From Actinospica sp035552695 (GTDB lineage Bacteria; Actinomycetota; Actinomycetes; Streptomycetales; Catenulisporaceae): a stretch of DNA of 64,000 nucleotides. The notes beneath the pieces were generated by a model, which was given only the letters and a program-made list of their open reading frames with translations, did not search any database and was not told the DNA's origin. Location of the stretch: positions 5,436 to 69,435 of the forward strand of contig NZ_DASZKT010000216.1 in assembly GCF_035552695.1 (NCBI RefSeq), read 5' to 3'. The position numbers and the translations under genes were made by a program. Shown piece after piece: positions 41,119-49,270 of this stretch (position 1 is the stretch's first letter; the number at the start of each line of letters is the position of its first letter).

Positions 41119-42096
41119 GTGAGCGACGGGAGCGAGATGACCCGCGAGATCGTCTTTCTGATCTTCCCCGACTTCCAGATCCTCGACCTGACCGGACCGC
41201 TCGAGGTCTTCTCGCAGGCCGAGCGGCGTGCGCGGGGGACGTACGCGCTGCGCCCGGTCGCCTTCGAGCCGGGGCTCGTGGCGGCGAGCAACGGCTTGTC
41301 CGTGCAGGCCGAGACGGCGCGGCCGTTCTCGGGTGCCGACACGCTGATCGTGGTCGGCGGGCGTGGGACGGACGCGGCGGTCGCCGACCCCCGGTACGTG
41401 GCGTGGATCCGGGACGCGGCCACGCGGGTGCGCCGGGTCGCGTCCGTGTGCAACGGCGCGTTCTTCCTGGCCGAGGCCGGTTTGCTGGACGGCCGGCGGG
41501 CCACGACGCACTGGAGCCGCGCCGCCGAGTTGGCCGTGCGGTATCCGAGCGTCGCCGTGGACGCCGACCCGATCTTCATCCGGGAGGGCGAGGTCTCGAC
41601 CTCGGCGGGCGTCACGTCGGGGATCGACCTAGCGCTCGCGCTGGTCGAGGAGGATCTCGGCGGCGCCGAGGCCCGGCGTATCGCGCGGCAACTCGTGGTG
41701 TTCGTCCAGCGGCCGGGAAATCAGCGTCAGTTCTCGGCGCAGCTGACTGCCCAGCGGCCCGCGCGCGAGCCGATCCGCGAGTTGCTCGGATACATCGCGG
41801 ACCATCCCGGGGCCGATCTGTCGGTGCCCGCGCTGGCCGCGCGGGTCGGGCTGAGCGAGCGTCAGTTCCTGCGCGTGTTCCCGACGGAGACCGGGCACAG
41901 TCCGTCCGGGTACGTCGAGGCCGTGCGGGTCGAGGCCGCGTGCCGCCTGCTGGAGACGACCGAGGACGGGCTCGACCGGATCGCGCGGGTCTGCGGCTTC
42001 GGCACGCTGCGCACGCTGCAGCGCTCGTTCCAGCGGGTCCTCGCGGTGGCGCCGCACGAGTATCGGGAGCGGTTCACCCGCCAGGGCATGGCGTAA
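41119..42096 (+). CDS. AraC-type regulator with DJ-1/PfpI N-terminal domain
   Basis: A 325-residue GlxA/FtrA-type regulator. A DJ-1/PfpI domain (residues about 8-190) carries RRVASVCNGAFFLAEAGLL with the nucleophile-elbow Cys, and THWSRAAEL; the C-terminal part holds two AraC HTH motifs (LSVPALAARVGLSERQFLRVF and LDRIARVCGFGTLRTLQRSF). GTG 41119 is the start used; ATG 41137 with GGGAG upstream is equally plausible. It is followed by a second DJ-1 gene, its likely target. Confidence 0.88.
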   Translation: MSDGSEMTREIVFLIFPDFQILDLTGPLEVFSQAERRARGTYALRPVAFEPGLVAASNGLSVQAETARPFSGADTLIVVGGRGTDAAVADPRYVAWIRDAATRVRRVASVCNGAFFLAEAGLLDGRRATTHWSRAAELAVRYPSVAVDADPIFIREGEVSTSAGVTSGIDLALALVEEDLGGAEARRIARQLVVFVQRPGNQRQFSAQLTAQRPAREPIRELLGYIADHPGADLSVPALAARVGLSERQFLRVFPTETGHSPSGYVEAVRVEAACRLLETTEDGLDRIARVCGFGTLRTLQRSFQRVLAVAPHEYRERFTRQGMA

Positions 42097-42099
42097 TCT
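42094..42099 (+). promoter_or_regulatory. -10 element before leaderless small ORF and DJ-1 gene
   Basis: TAATCT, overlapping the AraC-gene stop codon, lies 7 nt before an ATG at 42107. Confidence 0.4.
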
Positions 42100-42106
42100 G
42101 TCGCCC

Positions 42107-42163
42107 ATGCGTCATTGCCGCCAGGCCGGTTCGGCGGCGAGACTCAGAGCATGGATATCGTGA
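42107..42163 (+). CDS. possible 18-codon leaderless upstream ORF
   Basis: MRHCRQAGSAARLRAWIS starts 7 nt after TAATCT and ends 13 nt inside the DJ-1 gene, in another frame. The DJ-1 start has only weak ribosome-site bases, so its translation could depend on reading this ORF. It is short, and the evidence is only position. Confidence 0.3.
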   Translation: MRHCRQAGSAARLRAWIS

Positions 42164-42786
42164 TTCCGATCTTCCCGAACTTCACCGCCCTCGACGCGAT
42201 CGGGCCGTACGAGGTGCTGCGCCTGCTGCCCGACACGAAGATCACCTTCGCGGCGGCCGCGGCAGGGCTCGTGCACGCGGACAACCCGGCTCTCGCCTTC
42301 GACGCGACCGCCGCGCTGAGCGAGATCGACTCGGCCGACGTGCTGGTCATCCCCGGCGGCGGGGGCACGCGCGCCGCCATGAAGGACGAGGCGATGCTCG
42401 AATGGGTCCGCCGCATCCACGCCACGACCCGCTACACCACGTCCGTCTGCACCGGCTCGCTCGTGCTCGCCGCCGCCGGGCTGCTCGACGGCCTCGAGGC
42501 GACGACGCACTGGGCCCAGGTGGCGCTGCTGGAGAGCCTCGGCGCGAAGTACACCGAGCAGCGCGTCGTGCAGCAGGGCAAGATCGTCACCGCGGCCGGG
42601 GTCTCCTCCGGCATCGACATGGCGCTCACGCTCGCCGCGCAGATCGCCGGCGAGGACAGGGCCAAGGCGGTCCAGCTGATCATCGAGTACGACCCGCAGC
42701 CGCCGTTCGACGCCGGATCGCCCTCGAAGGCCGGTCCGCGGATCATCGCGCTGACCGGGGAGCTGGACGAGCCGGTGGCGGCCTGA
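42151..42786 (+). CDS. DJ-1/PfpI family protein, isonitrile-hydratase-like
   Basis: A 211-residue single-domain protein: MDIVIPIFPNFTALDAIGPYEVL, VIPGGGGTRAAM, TTSVCTGSLVLAAAGLLDG with the nucleophile Cys, and TTHWAQVALLESLGAKY. This set is like isonitrile hydratases and related DJ-1 enzymes; glyoxalase or thiol-repair roles are also possible. It follows an AraC regulator with the same domain type, a common regulator-enzyme pairing. Confidence 0.85.
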   Translation: MDIVIPIFPNFTALDAIGPYEVLRLLPDTKITFAAAAAGLVHADNPALAFDATAALSEIDSADVLVIPGGGGTRAAMKDEAMLEWVRRIHATTRYTTSVCTGSLVLAAAGLLDGLEATTHWAQVALLESLGAKYTEQRVVQQGKIVTAAGVSSGIDMALTLAAQIAGEDRAKAVQLIIEYDPQPPFDAGSPSKAGPRIIALTGELDEPVAA

Positions 42787-42807
42787 GCGCGTGTCGGTGG
42801 CGCCGTC

Positions 42808-42813
42808 TACCGT
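42808..42813 (+). promoter_or_regulatory. -10 element of leaderless pentapeptide-repeat gene
   Basis: TACCGT ends 6 nt before the ATG at 42820; no ribosome site is present. Confidence 0.45.
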
Positions 42814-42819
42814 GATGGC

Positions 42820-43476
42820 ATGACGAAGATCCCGCAGGACGTGGCCGACCTGCCGTATGCGGAGGCGCTGGAGCCGGGCCCGAGCCCGCTCCGGCGCGAC
42901 TGGAACTACGACCTGTGCCGCTTCGAATCCGCGAACGAGCGGGGTGCGGACGTGGGCAGCAGCCGGTTCACCGAGTGCGCCTTCGAGAACGTGCAGTTCG
43001 ACGAGATGCGGATGCGGCGGACCAAGCACACCGACGTATGGTGGCGCGGATCGCGGATGCTGAGCACGGATCTCGCGGAGAGCGAGTGGCTGGACGTGAC
43101 CGTGCTCTCCAGCGCCCTCGCCGGGATCGAAGCGTTCAGCGCGAAGCTGCGCCGCGTCGTCCTGCAGCGCTGCAAGCTCGACGCGGTGAACTTCCGCGGC
43201 GCCGAGCTGCACGAGGTGGTGTTCGAGGACTGCATCCTGCGGGACGTGGACTTCTCCGGGTCGAAGCTCAAGGATGTGAAGTTCCCGGGCAGCGCGCTGC
43301 GCGGGGCCAAGTTCGCGAAGTCGAAACTGACGCGGGTGGACTTCCGGGACGCGACCGTCGTCGAGGTCGTGGACGGCTACCAGAACCTGCGCGGGGCGAT
43401 CATCGACAGCGGACAGGCCGTCGAGCTGGCGGTGGATCTGGCTCAGGCGCTCGGAATCTCGGTCAAGGATCAGTGA
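42820..43476 (+). CDS. pentapeptide-repeat-like protein
   Basis: A 218-residue protein with degenerate A(D/N)LxF-type repeats from about residue 35 to 190 (for example ADVGSSRFTECAFENVQFDE and RDVDFSGSKLKDVKFPGSAL), predicted to form a right-handed quadrilateral beta helix. Some such proteins mimic DNA and protect gyrase; this one lacks clear evidence for that. Leaderless start. It precedes the sirtuin by 21 bp. Confidence 0.8.
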   Translation: MTKIPQDVADLPYAEALEPGPSPLRRDWNYDLCRFESANERGADVGSSRFTECAFENVQFDEMRMRRTKHTDVWWRGSRMLSTDLAESEWLDVTVLSSALAGIEAFSAKLRRVVLQRCKLDAVNFRGAELHEVVFEDCILRDVDFSGSKLKDVKFPGSALRGAKFAKSKLTRVDFRDATVVEVVDGYQNLRGAIIDSGQAVELAVDLAQALGISVKDQ

Positions 43477-43485
43477 GTCATTCGA

Positions 43486-43491
43486 TAGCGT
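43486..43491 (+). promoter_or_regulatory. -10 element of leaderless sirtuin gene
   Basis: TAGCGT ends 6 nt before the ATG at 43498; the start lacks a Shine-Dalgarno. Confidence 0.45.
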
Positions 43492-43497
43492 GACCGC

Positions 43498-44292
43498 ATG
43501 AGTGACGGCGTGGACCGTACCGAGACGACCGACGAGGTTCCGGACTGGCGGGAGCGGCGCGGTCCTGTCGCCGTGCTCACCGGCGCGGGCATCTCGACCT
43601 CCTCGGGTATCCCGGACTTCCGCGGGCCGATGGGCGTGTGGACGCAGAACCCGATCGCCGAGCTGACCGCGAACTACGCCGACTACCTGCGCGATCCCGA
43701 ACTGCGGGTGCGCTCGTGGATCGCGCGGCGGGACAATCCGGCGTGGCACGCGCAGCCGAACGAGGGCCACTTCGCCCTGGCCGAGCTCGAGCGGCACCGC
43801 AGTGTGAGGGTGCTGACGCAGAACATCGACCGCCTGCACCACAGGGCCGGCTCGACGCCGCGCAAGGTGCTCGAACTGCACGGCAACATGTTCGAGGTCG
43901 TATGCACCCAGCCCGCGTGGCGCTGCGGCTGGACCGGCGCGATGCGCGGGGTGCTCGACCGGGTCGCGGCCGGGGAGCCCGACCCGCCGTGCGAGCGCTG
44001 CGGCGGGATCCTCAAGGCGGCGACGATCATGTTCGGCCAGAACCTGGACGAGGAGGTGCTGGGCCTGGCCGCCGCGATAGCCCGCGGCGCGGCCGTGTTC
44101 CTGGCCGTGGGCAGCACGCTGCGGGTGCAGCCGGCGGCCGGGCTGTGCGAGCTGGCCGCGATGCACGGCGCCGACCTGGTGATCGTCAACAACGAGCCCA
44201 CCGCGTACGACGACCTGGCCACCGAGGTGGTGCGCGAGCCGATCTCCGAGGCGCTGCCGCGGATCGTGGCCGAGCTCAGCGCGGTCGGTTAG
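43498..44292 (+). CDS. Sir2 family NAD-dependent protein deacylase
   Basis: A 264-residue sirtuin. NAD-binding VLTGAGISTSSGIPDFRGP, the TQNIDRLHHRAGS loop, catalytic His in VLELHGNMFEV, and FLAVGSTLRVQPAAGL are all present. The zinc site has its cysteines as C-x6-C and CERC, with a wider first spacing than usual and TGAM between. It removes acyl groups from lysines, giving nicotinamide and O-acyl-ADP-ribose. The last codons are part of a 13-bp tandem repeat running past the stop. Confidence 0.92.
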   Translation: MSDGVDRTETTDEVPDWRERRGPVAVLTGAGISTSSGIPDFRGPMGVWTQNPIAELTANYADYLRDPELRVRSWIARRDNPAWHAQPNEGHFALAELERHRSVRVLTQNIDRLHHRAGSTPRKVLELHGNMFEVVCTQPAWRCGWTGAMRGVLDRVAAGEPDPPCERCGGILKAATIMFGQNLDEEVLGLAAAIARGAAVFLAVGSTLRVQPAAGLCELAAMHGADLVIVNNEPTAYDDLATEVVREPISEALPRIVAELSAVG

Positions 44293-44316
44293 CGCGGTCG
44301 GTTAGCGCCGTCGGTC
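44278..44316. repeat. 13-bp tandem repeat, three copies, across sirtuin stop
   Basis: AGCGCGGTCGGTT at 44278-44290 and 44291-44303, then AGCGCCGTCGGTC at 44304-44316. The first copy encodes the last residues, and the stop TAG spans the first-second junction. Replication slippage. Confidence 0.75.
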
Positions 44317-44357
44317 AGCTCGGCTGGCTCGCTCGCGTCGCCCGGGGCCGGTCCCGG

Positions 44358-44849
44358 TCAGAAGGTGTCGTTCTCCTGCAGGTACGCGACCCCGCGGAAG
44401 CCGTTGCCGATGATGGTGTCCATGCGGTGCCGCATGAAGGGGCGCAGGCCCTCGGGCAGCGCGTCCGGGGCGTAGAACCCGATCTCGGCGATCTCCTCCT
44501 CCTGCGGCACGAGCAGCGCCGGATCCGCGCAGACGCCCACGTCGAAGGTGAAGTTGAGGAACTGCACCGGCCCCATGCCGCGGCCGGCCCACTGCACGAC
44601 GAGCAGCGTGGCCGGTCCGACGACCTCGTGCCCGAGCTCCTCGTGCACCTCGCGGATCGCGGCCTCGGCGGGCGGCTCGTTCTCGTCCACGACGCCGCCG
44701 GGCAGCGACCAGCCGTCGCGGTAGGTGTTGCGCACCAGAGCGATCCGGCCCTGCTCATCGCGCAGGACGGCGCTCGCGGACAGCGCGACCTTGGGCACGG
44801 AGGCGTACCAGGCGGCGGTCTCCTCCGGAGTGAAGCGGATCGTCGTCAC
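44358..44849 (-). CDS. Nudix hydrolase
   Basis: A 163-residue Nudix protein. The box is complete: GGVVDENEPPAEAAIREVHE followed by ELG, with the two metal-binding Glu residues. It cleaves nucleoside diphosphates linked to another moiety; ADP-ribose, NADH or a damaged nucleotide are candidates. LSASAVLRDEQGRIALVRNTYRDGW precedes the box. It is divergent from the decarboxylase gene with 38 bp between starts. Confidence 0.9.
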   Translation of the reverse strand: MTTIRFTPEETAAWYASVPKVALSASAVLRDEQGRIALVRNTYRDGWSLPGGVVDENEPPAEAAIREVHEELGHEVVGPATLLVVQWAGRGMGPVQFLNFTFDVGVCADPALLVPQEEEIAEIGFYAPDALPEGLRPFMRHRMDTIIGNGFRGVAYLQENDTF

Positions 44850-44875
44850 GGAATGATCCTGCCATATTGGAGCTT

Positions 44876-44881
44876 TAAAGT
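44876..44881 (+). promoter_or_regulatory. -10 element of leaderless decarboxylase gene
   Basis: TAAAGT ends 6 nt before the ATG at 44888, in a local AT-rich patch. Confidence 0.45.
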
Positions 44882-44887
44882 TGGTCC

Positions 44888-46315
44888 ATGAGCGACGTGC
44901 AGCAGTTCCTCGAATCGGCCGCGCGCGCGGCGTCCGGGCACCTGACCGGGCTCGATGAGCATCCGGTGTGGCGGCCGACGCCGGCCGGGCTGCGGTCCGA
45001 GCTCGCCGAGCAGCCGCTGCCGGAGGCGGGCGCCGATCCGGGCGCGCTGCTGGCCGAGATCGAGCGGCGGGTGCTGGCGTATCCGATGGGCAACGGGCAC
45101 CCGGCGTTCTTCGGCTGGGTGAACGCGGCTCCGCACCCGGCCGGGATCGCCGGGGCGCTGCTGGCGGCGGCGGTCAACCCGTCCTCGGCGGGCGGCGACC
45201 ACGCCGACATCTACCTGGAGCGCGCGGTCGTGCGGTGGATCGCCGACCTGGCCGGTTTTCCGCACGAGCAGGGCGCCGGGCTGCTGACCTCGGGCGCGTC
45301 CATGGCGACGATCGTGGCGATCGGCGCCGCGCGGCAGCGCGCGCTGGCGGGTGCGGGGTGGGACGTGCGCGAACGGGGCCTCTCCGGCGCGCCACAGCTC
45401 ACCGCGTACGCGACGGCCGAGGTGCATTCCTGCGTGGGCAAGGCGATCGAGCTGCTCGGCATCGGCAGGGCGAGCCTGCGCACGGTGGCCGACGACGGCT
45501 TCGGGCACCTCGACCCGGCCGCGCTGCGCGAGGCGATCGCCGCGGACCGCGCGGCCGGGGCGCTGCCGTTCCTCGCGGTCGGCTCGGCGGGGACGGTCAC
45601 CACGGGCGCGGTCGATCCGCTGCGGGACATCGCGGCGGCCTGCGCGGAATCAGGACTCTGGTTCCACGTGGACGGCGCGTACGGGGCGTTCGGCGTGCTG
45701 GACCCGGTGATCGCGGAACGGTACGCGGGCATGGAGCTGGCCGACTCGGTGGCGCTGGATCCGCACAAGTGGTTGCAGGTCCCGGCGGGCGTGGGCTGCC
45801 TGCTGGTACGCGACCGCGCGCAGCTGCGCGAGACGTTCTCGCTGGTGCCGCCGTATCTGCGCGACGACTCGGGCGATCCGCTCGGCTGGTACAGCGAGTA
45901 CGGGATCGAACAGACCCGGCCGTTCCGCGCGCTGTCGGTGTGGGCGGCGCTGGCGGCGCGCGGCCGGAGCGGCATCGCGGCGGACATCGCGGCGTGCACG
46001 AACGCCGCACGGGAGCTCGACGAGATGGTCGCGAAGGACGCGGACTTCGAACTGGCGGCCGAGACAGAGGTCTCCATCGTCGCGTTCCGCTACGCGCCCG
46101 CGGGAATCGACGATGCGGAGGCCGACCGGATCACGCACGGTCTCGCGGCGGCGATCCAGGCGCGCGGCCGCGTGTTCGTCACCGACTCGCTCTATCGAGG
46201 ACGCCCGGTGCTGCGTGCGTGCCTGATCAACCCGGCGGTCGGCGAGGCGGAGTTGCTGCTGCTGCTCGAGGAGGCGCGTGAGGCGGCCGTCGAGCTGGCC
46301 GAGCAGGGTAGATAA
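44888..46315 (+). CDS. group II PLP-dependent amino acid decarboxylase
   Basis: A 475-residue decarboxylase of the aromatic-L-amino-acid/glutamate decarboxylase fold. PLP lysine is in ALDPHKWLQVPAG, with the preceding His for ring stacking near AEVHSCVGKAIELLG and WFHVDGAYGAFGVL holding the cofactor Asp. Start MSDVQQFLESAARAASGH. Substrate may be tryptophan, tyrosine, DOPA or another amino acid and cannot be fixed by eye. Confidence 0.9.
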   Translation: MSDVQQFLESAARAASGHLTGLDEHPVWRPTPAGLRSELAEQPLPEAGADPGALLAEIERRVLAYPMGNGHPAFFGWVNAAPHPAGIAGALLAAAVNPSSAGGDHADIYLERAVVRWIADLAGFPHEQGAGLLTSGASMATIVAIGAARQRALAGAGWDVRERGLSGAPQLTAYATAEVHSCVGKAIELLGIGRASLRTVADDGFGHLDPAALREAIAADRAAGALPFLAVGSAGTVTTGAVDPLRDIAAACAESGLWFHVDGAYGAFGVLDPVIAERYAGMELADSVALDPHKWLQVPAGVGCLLVRDRAQLRETFSLVPPYLRDDSGDPLGWYSEYGIEQTRPFRALSVWAALAARGRSGIAADIAACTNAARELDEMVAKDADFELAAETEVSIVAFRYAPAGIDDAEADRITHGLAAAIQARGRVFVTDSLYRGRPVLRACLINPAVGEAELLLLLEEAREAAVELAEQGR

Positions 46316-46377
46316 CGCTGCGGGACCGGCTTGAGAACGGCGGCTGATCGCCGCGCCTGGCCGTCTGCACCCCGTAC

Positions 46378-46383
46378 TACGCT
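46378..46383 (+). promoter_or_regulatory. -10 element of leaderless kinase gene
   Basis: TACGCT ends 6 nt before the GTG at 46390, the same element and spacing as at the ABM gene. Confidence 0.45.
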
Positions 46384-46389
46384 GTCGCC

Positions 46390-48075
46390 GTGCTTGGATT
46401 GGGTGGGGATGATCCGCAGCGGCTCGGGCCGTACCGCTTGCGGGCAGTGATCGGCGACGGCGGCATGGGCCGGGTCTATCTGGCCACCTCGCCGGCCGGG
46501 CGCGCGGTCGCGGTCAAGGTCATCGGCCGGGGCCTGGCGAACCAGCCGGGCTACCGGGAGCGTTTCGCGCGCGAGGCCCGGGCGGCGATGTCGGTCTCCG
46601 GGCTGTACACGGCGAGCGTCGTGGACGCGGACACGACGGGGGAGAGTCCTTATATAGCCACCGAGTACGTGCCCGCGCCCTCGTTGGCGGAGTCCGTCGT
46701 CAAGACCGGCCCGCTGCCCGCGTCGGCGGTCTTCGCGCTGGCGGGCGGGCTGGCCGAGGCGCTGGTGGCGATCCACCGCGCGGGCCTGGTGCACCGGGAC
46801 GTGAAGCCGCACAACATCCTGCTGGCCGCGGACGGCCCGGTGGTCATCGACTTCGGCATCGCGGTGGGCGATGAGACCTCGCTGACGGCCGTCGGCATGA
46901 CCGTGGGCACGCCCGGCTACATCGCGCCCGAGGTGCTGCACGGCAAGGACCCGAGCGCGCGCTCCGACGTCTTCTCGCTCGGGTGTGTGCTGGTGTACGC
47001 GGCGCGCGGCACCGGTCCGTTCGGCACCGGCGACCCGCTGGCGATCGCGCATCGTTCGGCCACCGGCGAGCCGGACCTGACCGGCGTCCCCGACAACGTG
47101 AAGGCGCTCGTCACGCCGATGCTGCAACGGGATCCGGCGCGGCGCCCGACCCCGGAGCAGCTGTTGCAGCACGTGTCGCTGTCCTCGAGCGCGGTCCTGC
47201 ACGACGGCCTGTGGCTGCCGGACGGTGTCAGGGGTCTGCTGAGCCAGCGCAAGCAGGAGCTGCAGCAGGCGCTCGGCGGCCCCGCGGCGGCGCCCGCGCA
47301 GTCCGCCGCGGGGCCTCCCGCGCCGCCGTCCCCGTCCGCTCAGCCTCCGTACCGCCAGCCGATCGCGTACACGCCTACCCCGCCCAGCGATTTCGCCGCG
47401 CTGCACGGCATGCCCGCGCCGGCCCCGGCCGTCTCACGGGACCGCAAGGGATTCCTCGCGCTGGTCGGCGTCGGCGGCGCGCTGGTGATGGCCGGTGCGA
47501 TCACCGCTGTGCTGCTCGTCGACCGTGGCGGCAATAGTTCGCAGAACACCGGATCCGGCGGAACGGGAAGCGTCTCCGTGACCCATACGACGTCCGCCAA
47601 CGCCATCGAGGCGACGACTTCGGCGAGTTCCACCTCCGGCTCCAGCTCGAGCGCCAACGGCGGTTCCACCAGCTACAAGCCCGGCACGTACACCGTGAAC
47701 CAGCAGCTCGCCGCCGACCTGTTCGACAACACGGTGACGCTGAGCAGCATCACCGTGAACGGCGACGGCACCGTCTCGGCGAAAATTTCGTTCACCGCCG
47801 CGATCGACGGCGAGTGGACGTGCAGCGGAGCGAAGGCCGGCGAGACCGCGATGGAGGCCGGCGACAAGGTCCTGGACTACTCCACCGGCAGCGACTGCAC
47901 GAAGAATTCCACCAAGACCTGGGAGATGACCATCGGGGAGACGGTCAGCGAATCGGAATACTTCACGAGCGCACCGACCGGAGGCGGCACATGGTCGTTC
48001 GCCATCGACTCGGGCGTGGACGGCACGACGGAGTTCGCGGGTTCGGTGACCGGCATCTCGATCCCGACGCAGTAA
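46390..48075 (+). CDS. membrane Ser/Thr protein kinase (PknB type) with exported domain
   Basis: A 561-residue kinase: glycine loop IGDGGMGRVY, Lys43 (AVKVIG), catalytic Asp137 (HRDVKPHNILL), DFG Asp154, activation segment to APEVLHG. After a Pro/Ala-rich juxtamembrane part comes one TM helix (FLALVGVGGALVMAGAITAV, about residue 355-378) and an exported Ser/Thr-rich linker plus about 130-residue beta-rich domain with two cysteines, unlike PASTA domains. The outer domain probably senses an unknown signal. GTG start. Confidence 0.92.
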   Translation: MLGLGGDDPQRLGPYRLRAVIGDGGMGRVYLATSPAGRAVAVKVIGRGLANQPGYRERFAREARAAMSVSGLYTASVVDADTTGESPYIATEYVPAPSLAESVVKTGPLPASAVFALAGGLAEALVAIHRAGLVHRDVKPHNILLAADGPVVIDFGIAVGDETSLTAVGMTVGTPGYIAPEVLHGKDPSARSDVFSLGCVLVYAARGTGPFGTGDPLAIAHRSATGEPDLTGVPDNVKALVTPMLQRDPARRPTPEQLLQHVSLSSSAVLHDGLWLPDGVRGLLSQRKQELQQALGGPAAAPAQSAAGPPAPPSPSAQPPYRQPIAYTPTPPSDFAALHGMPAPAPAVSRDRKGFLALVGVGGALVMAGAITAVLLVDRGGNSSQNTGSGGTGSVSVTHTTSANAIEATTSASSTSGSSSSANGGSTSYKPGTYTVNQQLAADLFDNTVTLSSITVNGDGTVSAKISFTAAIDGEWTCSGAKAGETAMEAGDKVLDYSTGSDCTKNSTKTWEMTIGETVSESEYFTSAPTGGGTWSFAIDSGVDGTTEFAGSVTGISIPTQ

Positions 48076-48085
48076 GAATGGACGC

Positions 48086-49267
48086 GTGACCGCCGATCTC
48101 GACGCCCCCGAAGTGCCCGACGTCCCGGACCTACCCGACTTCACGCCCGAGCAGTACGCGCGCTCGAAGGCCAGGAAGCGTGCCACGGCGCCGGTGCGCT
48201 ACACGTCGCTCGCCACCGATCTCGTTGCCGTCTTCGTTCTCGGCTTCTCCCCTGCGGGCAGCGCACTCGTGCACGCTGCGGGCAAGCTGGCCGGAGGCGG
48301 CTGGATCGCGACGGCGTTGCTCGGCGCGGTGGCGTTGCGGGTGGTGCTGTGGCTGCTCGACGTGCCGTTCTCGCTGTGGCGGGAGCGGATCAACAAGGCG
48401 TGGGGCCTGAGTACGCGCACGCGGAAGCTGTTCTGGTTCGACTCGCTGCGCGGCTTCCTCATCGGCGGGATCCTGTTCGCGGCCGTATCGCTCGGCTTCT
48501 TCGCCATCACCCGCGCCGTGCCCGGCAACTGGCCGCTCGTCGCCGGAGCCTGCGGCGTGGCCCTCGTCTTCGTGCTCTCCTTCCTGCTTCCGGTCGTGAT
48601 CGAGCCGCTGTTCAACAAGTTCCGTCCGCTCGAAGACGGCGAGCTGCGGACCCGGCTGATGGAGCTGGCGGACGGCTCCGGGGTCAAGGTGCAGGACGTC
48701 CTCGTCTCCGACGCCTCGAAGCGCACGACGGCGAACAACGCCTACGTCTCCGGCTTCGGCAGAACGCGCCGGATCGTGCTGTGGGACACGACGATCAAGA
48801 ACTGCGAGACGGCAGAGATCGCCAGCGTCGCCGCCCACGAACTCGGCCACGCCAAGCGCCAGGACGTCGTCTTCGGCACCGCCGTGGGCGCTGTGGGCAC
48901 GATCGTCTCAGTGGCCGTACTCGCCTGGGCGCTGTCACTTCACGTGCTGCACAGCGCCGCGCACGTCACCGGCCCGCAGGATCCGCGTGCGATCGCGCTG
49001 TTCCTCGCGATCGCGACGGTCCTCGGCGCGCTCGGCGGCCCGCTGTTCAACGCCTACAGCCGCCGCATCGAGCGCCGCGCCGATCAATTCGGCATGGACC
49101 TCACCCGCGACCCCGCCGCCGTCGTCGCCACCTGGCGCCGCCTCGCCGTCGGCAATCTCGCGGACCTCGATCCGCACCCGCTCACCGTGCTGCTCTTCGC
49201 CACCCACCCGCCGATTCCGGCAAGGCTCGCCCACGCACGTCAGTGGGCCGCCGAACACCGGGCCTAG
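48086..49267 (+). CDS. M48 family membrane metalloprotease (Ste24/HtpX type)
   Basis: A 393-residue zinc protease with about five to six membrane helices, HELGH (AAHELGHAKRQD) as the zinc site and the third ligand Glu in RIERRADQFGMDL. The N-terminal acidic and Pro-rich part (DAPEVPDVPDLPDF) is cytoplasmic. CAAX-prenyl-protease-like in layout; bacterial members act in membrane protein quality control. GTG start, 10 bp after the kinase stop, so possibly co-transcribed. Confidence 0.9.
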   Translation: MTADLDAPEVPDVPDLPDFTPEQYARSKARKRATAPVRYTSLATDLVAVFVLGFSPAGSALVHAAGKLAGGGWIATALLGAVALRVVLWLLDVPFSLWRERINKAWGLSTRTRKLFWFDSLRGFLIGGILFAAVSLGFFAITRAVPGNWPLVAGACGVALVFVLSFLLPVVIEPLFNKFRPLEDGELRTRLMELADGSGVKVQDVLVSDASKRTTANNAYVSGFGRTRRIVLWDTTIKNCETAEIASVAAHELGHAKRQDVVFGTAVGAVGTIVSVAVLAWALSLHVLHSAAHVTGPQDPRAIALFLAIATVLGALGGPLFNAYSRRIERRADQFGMDLTRDPAAVVATWRRLAVGNLADLDPHPLTVLLFATHPPIPARLAHARQWAAEHRA

Positions 49268-49270
49268 CCC

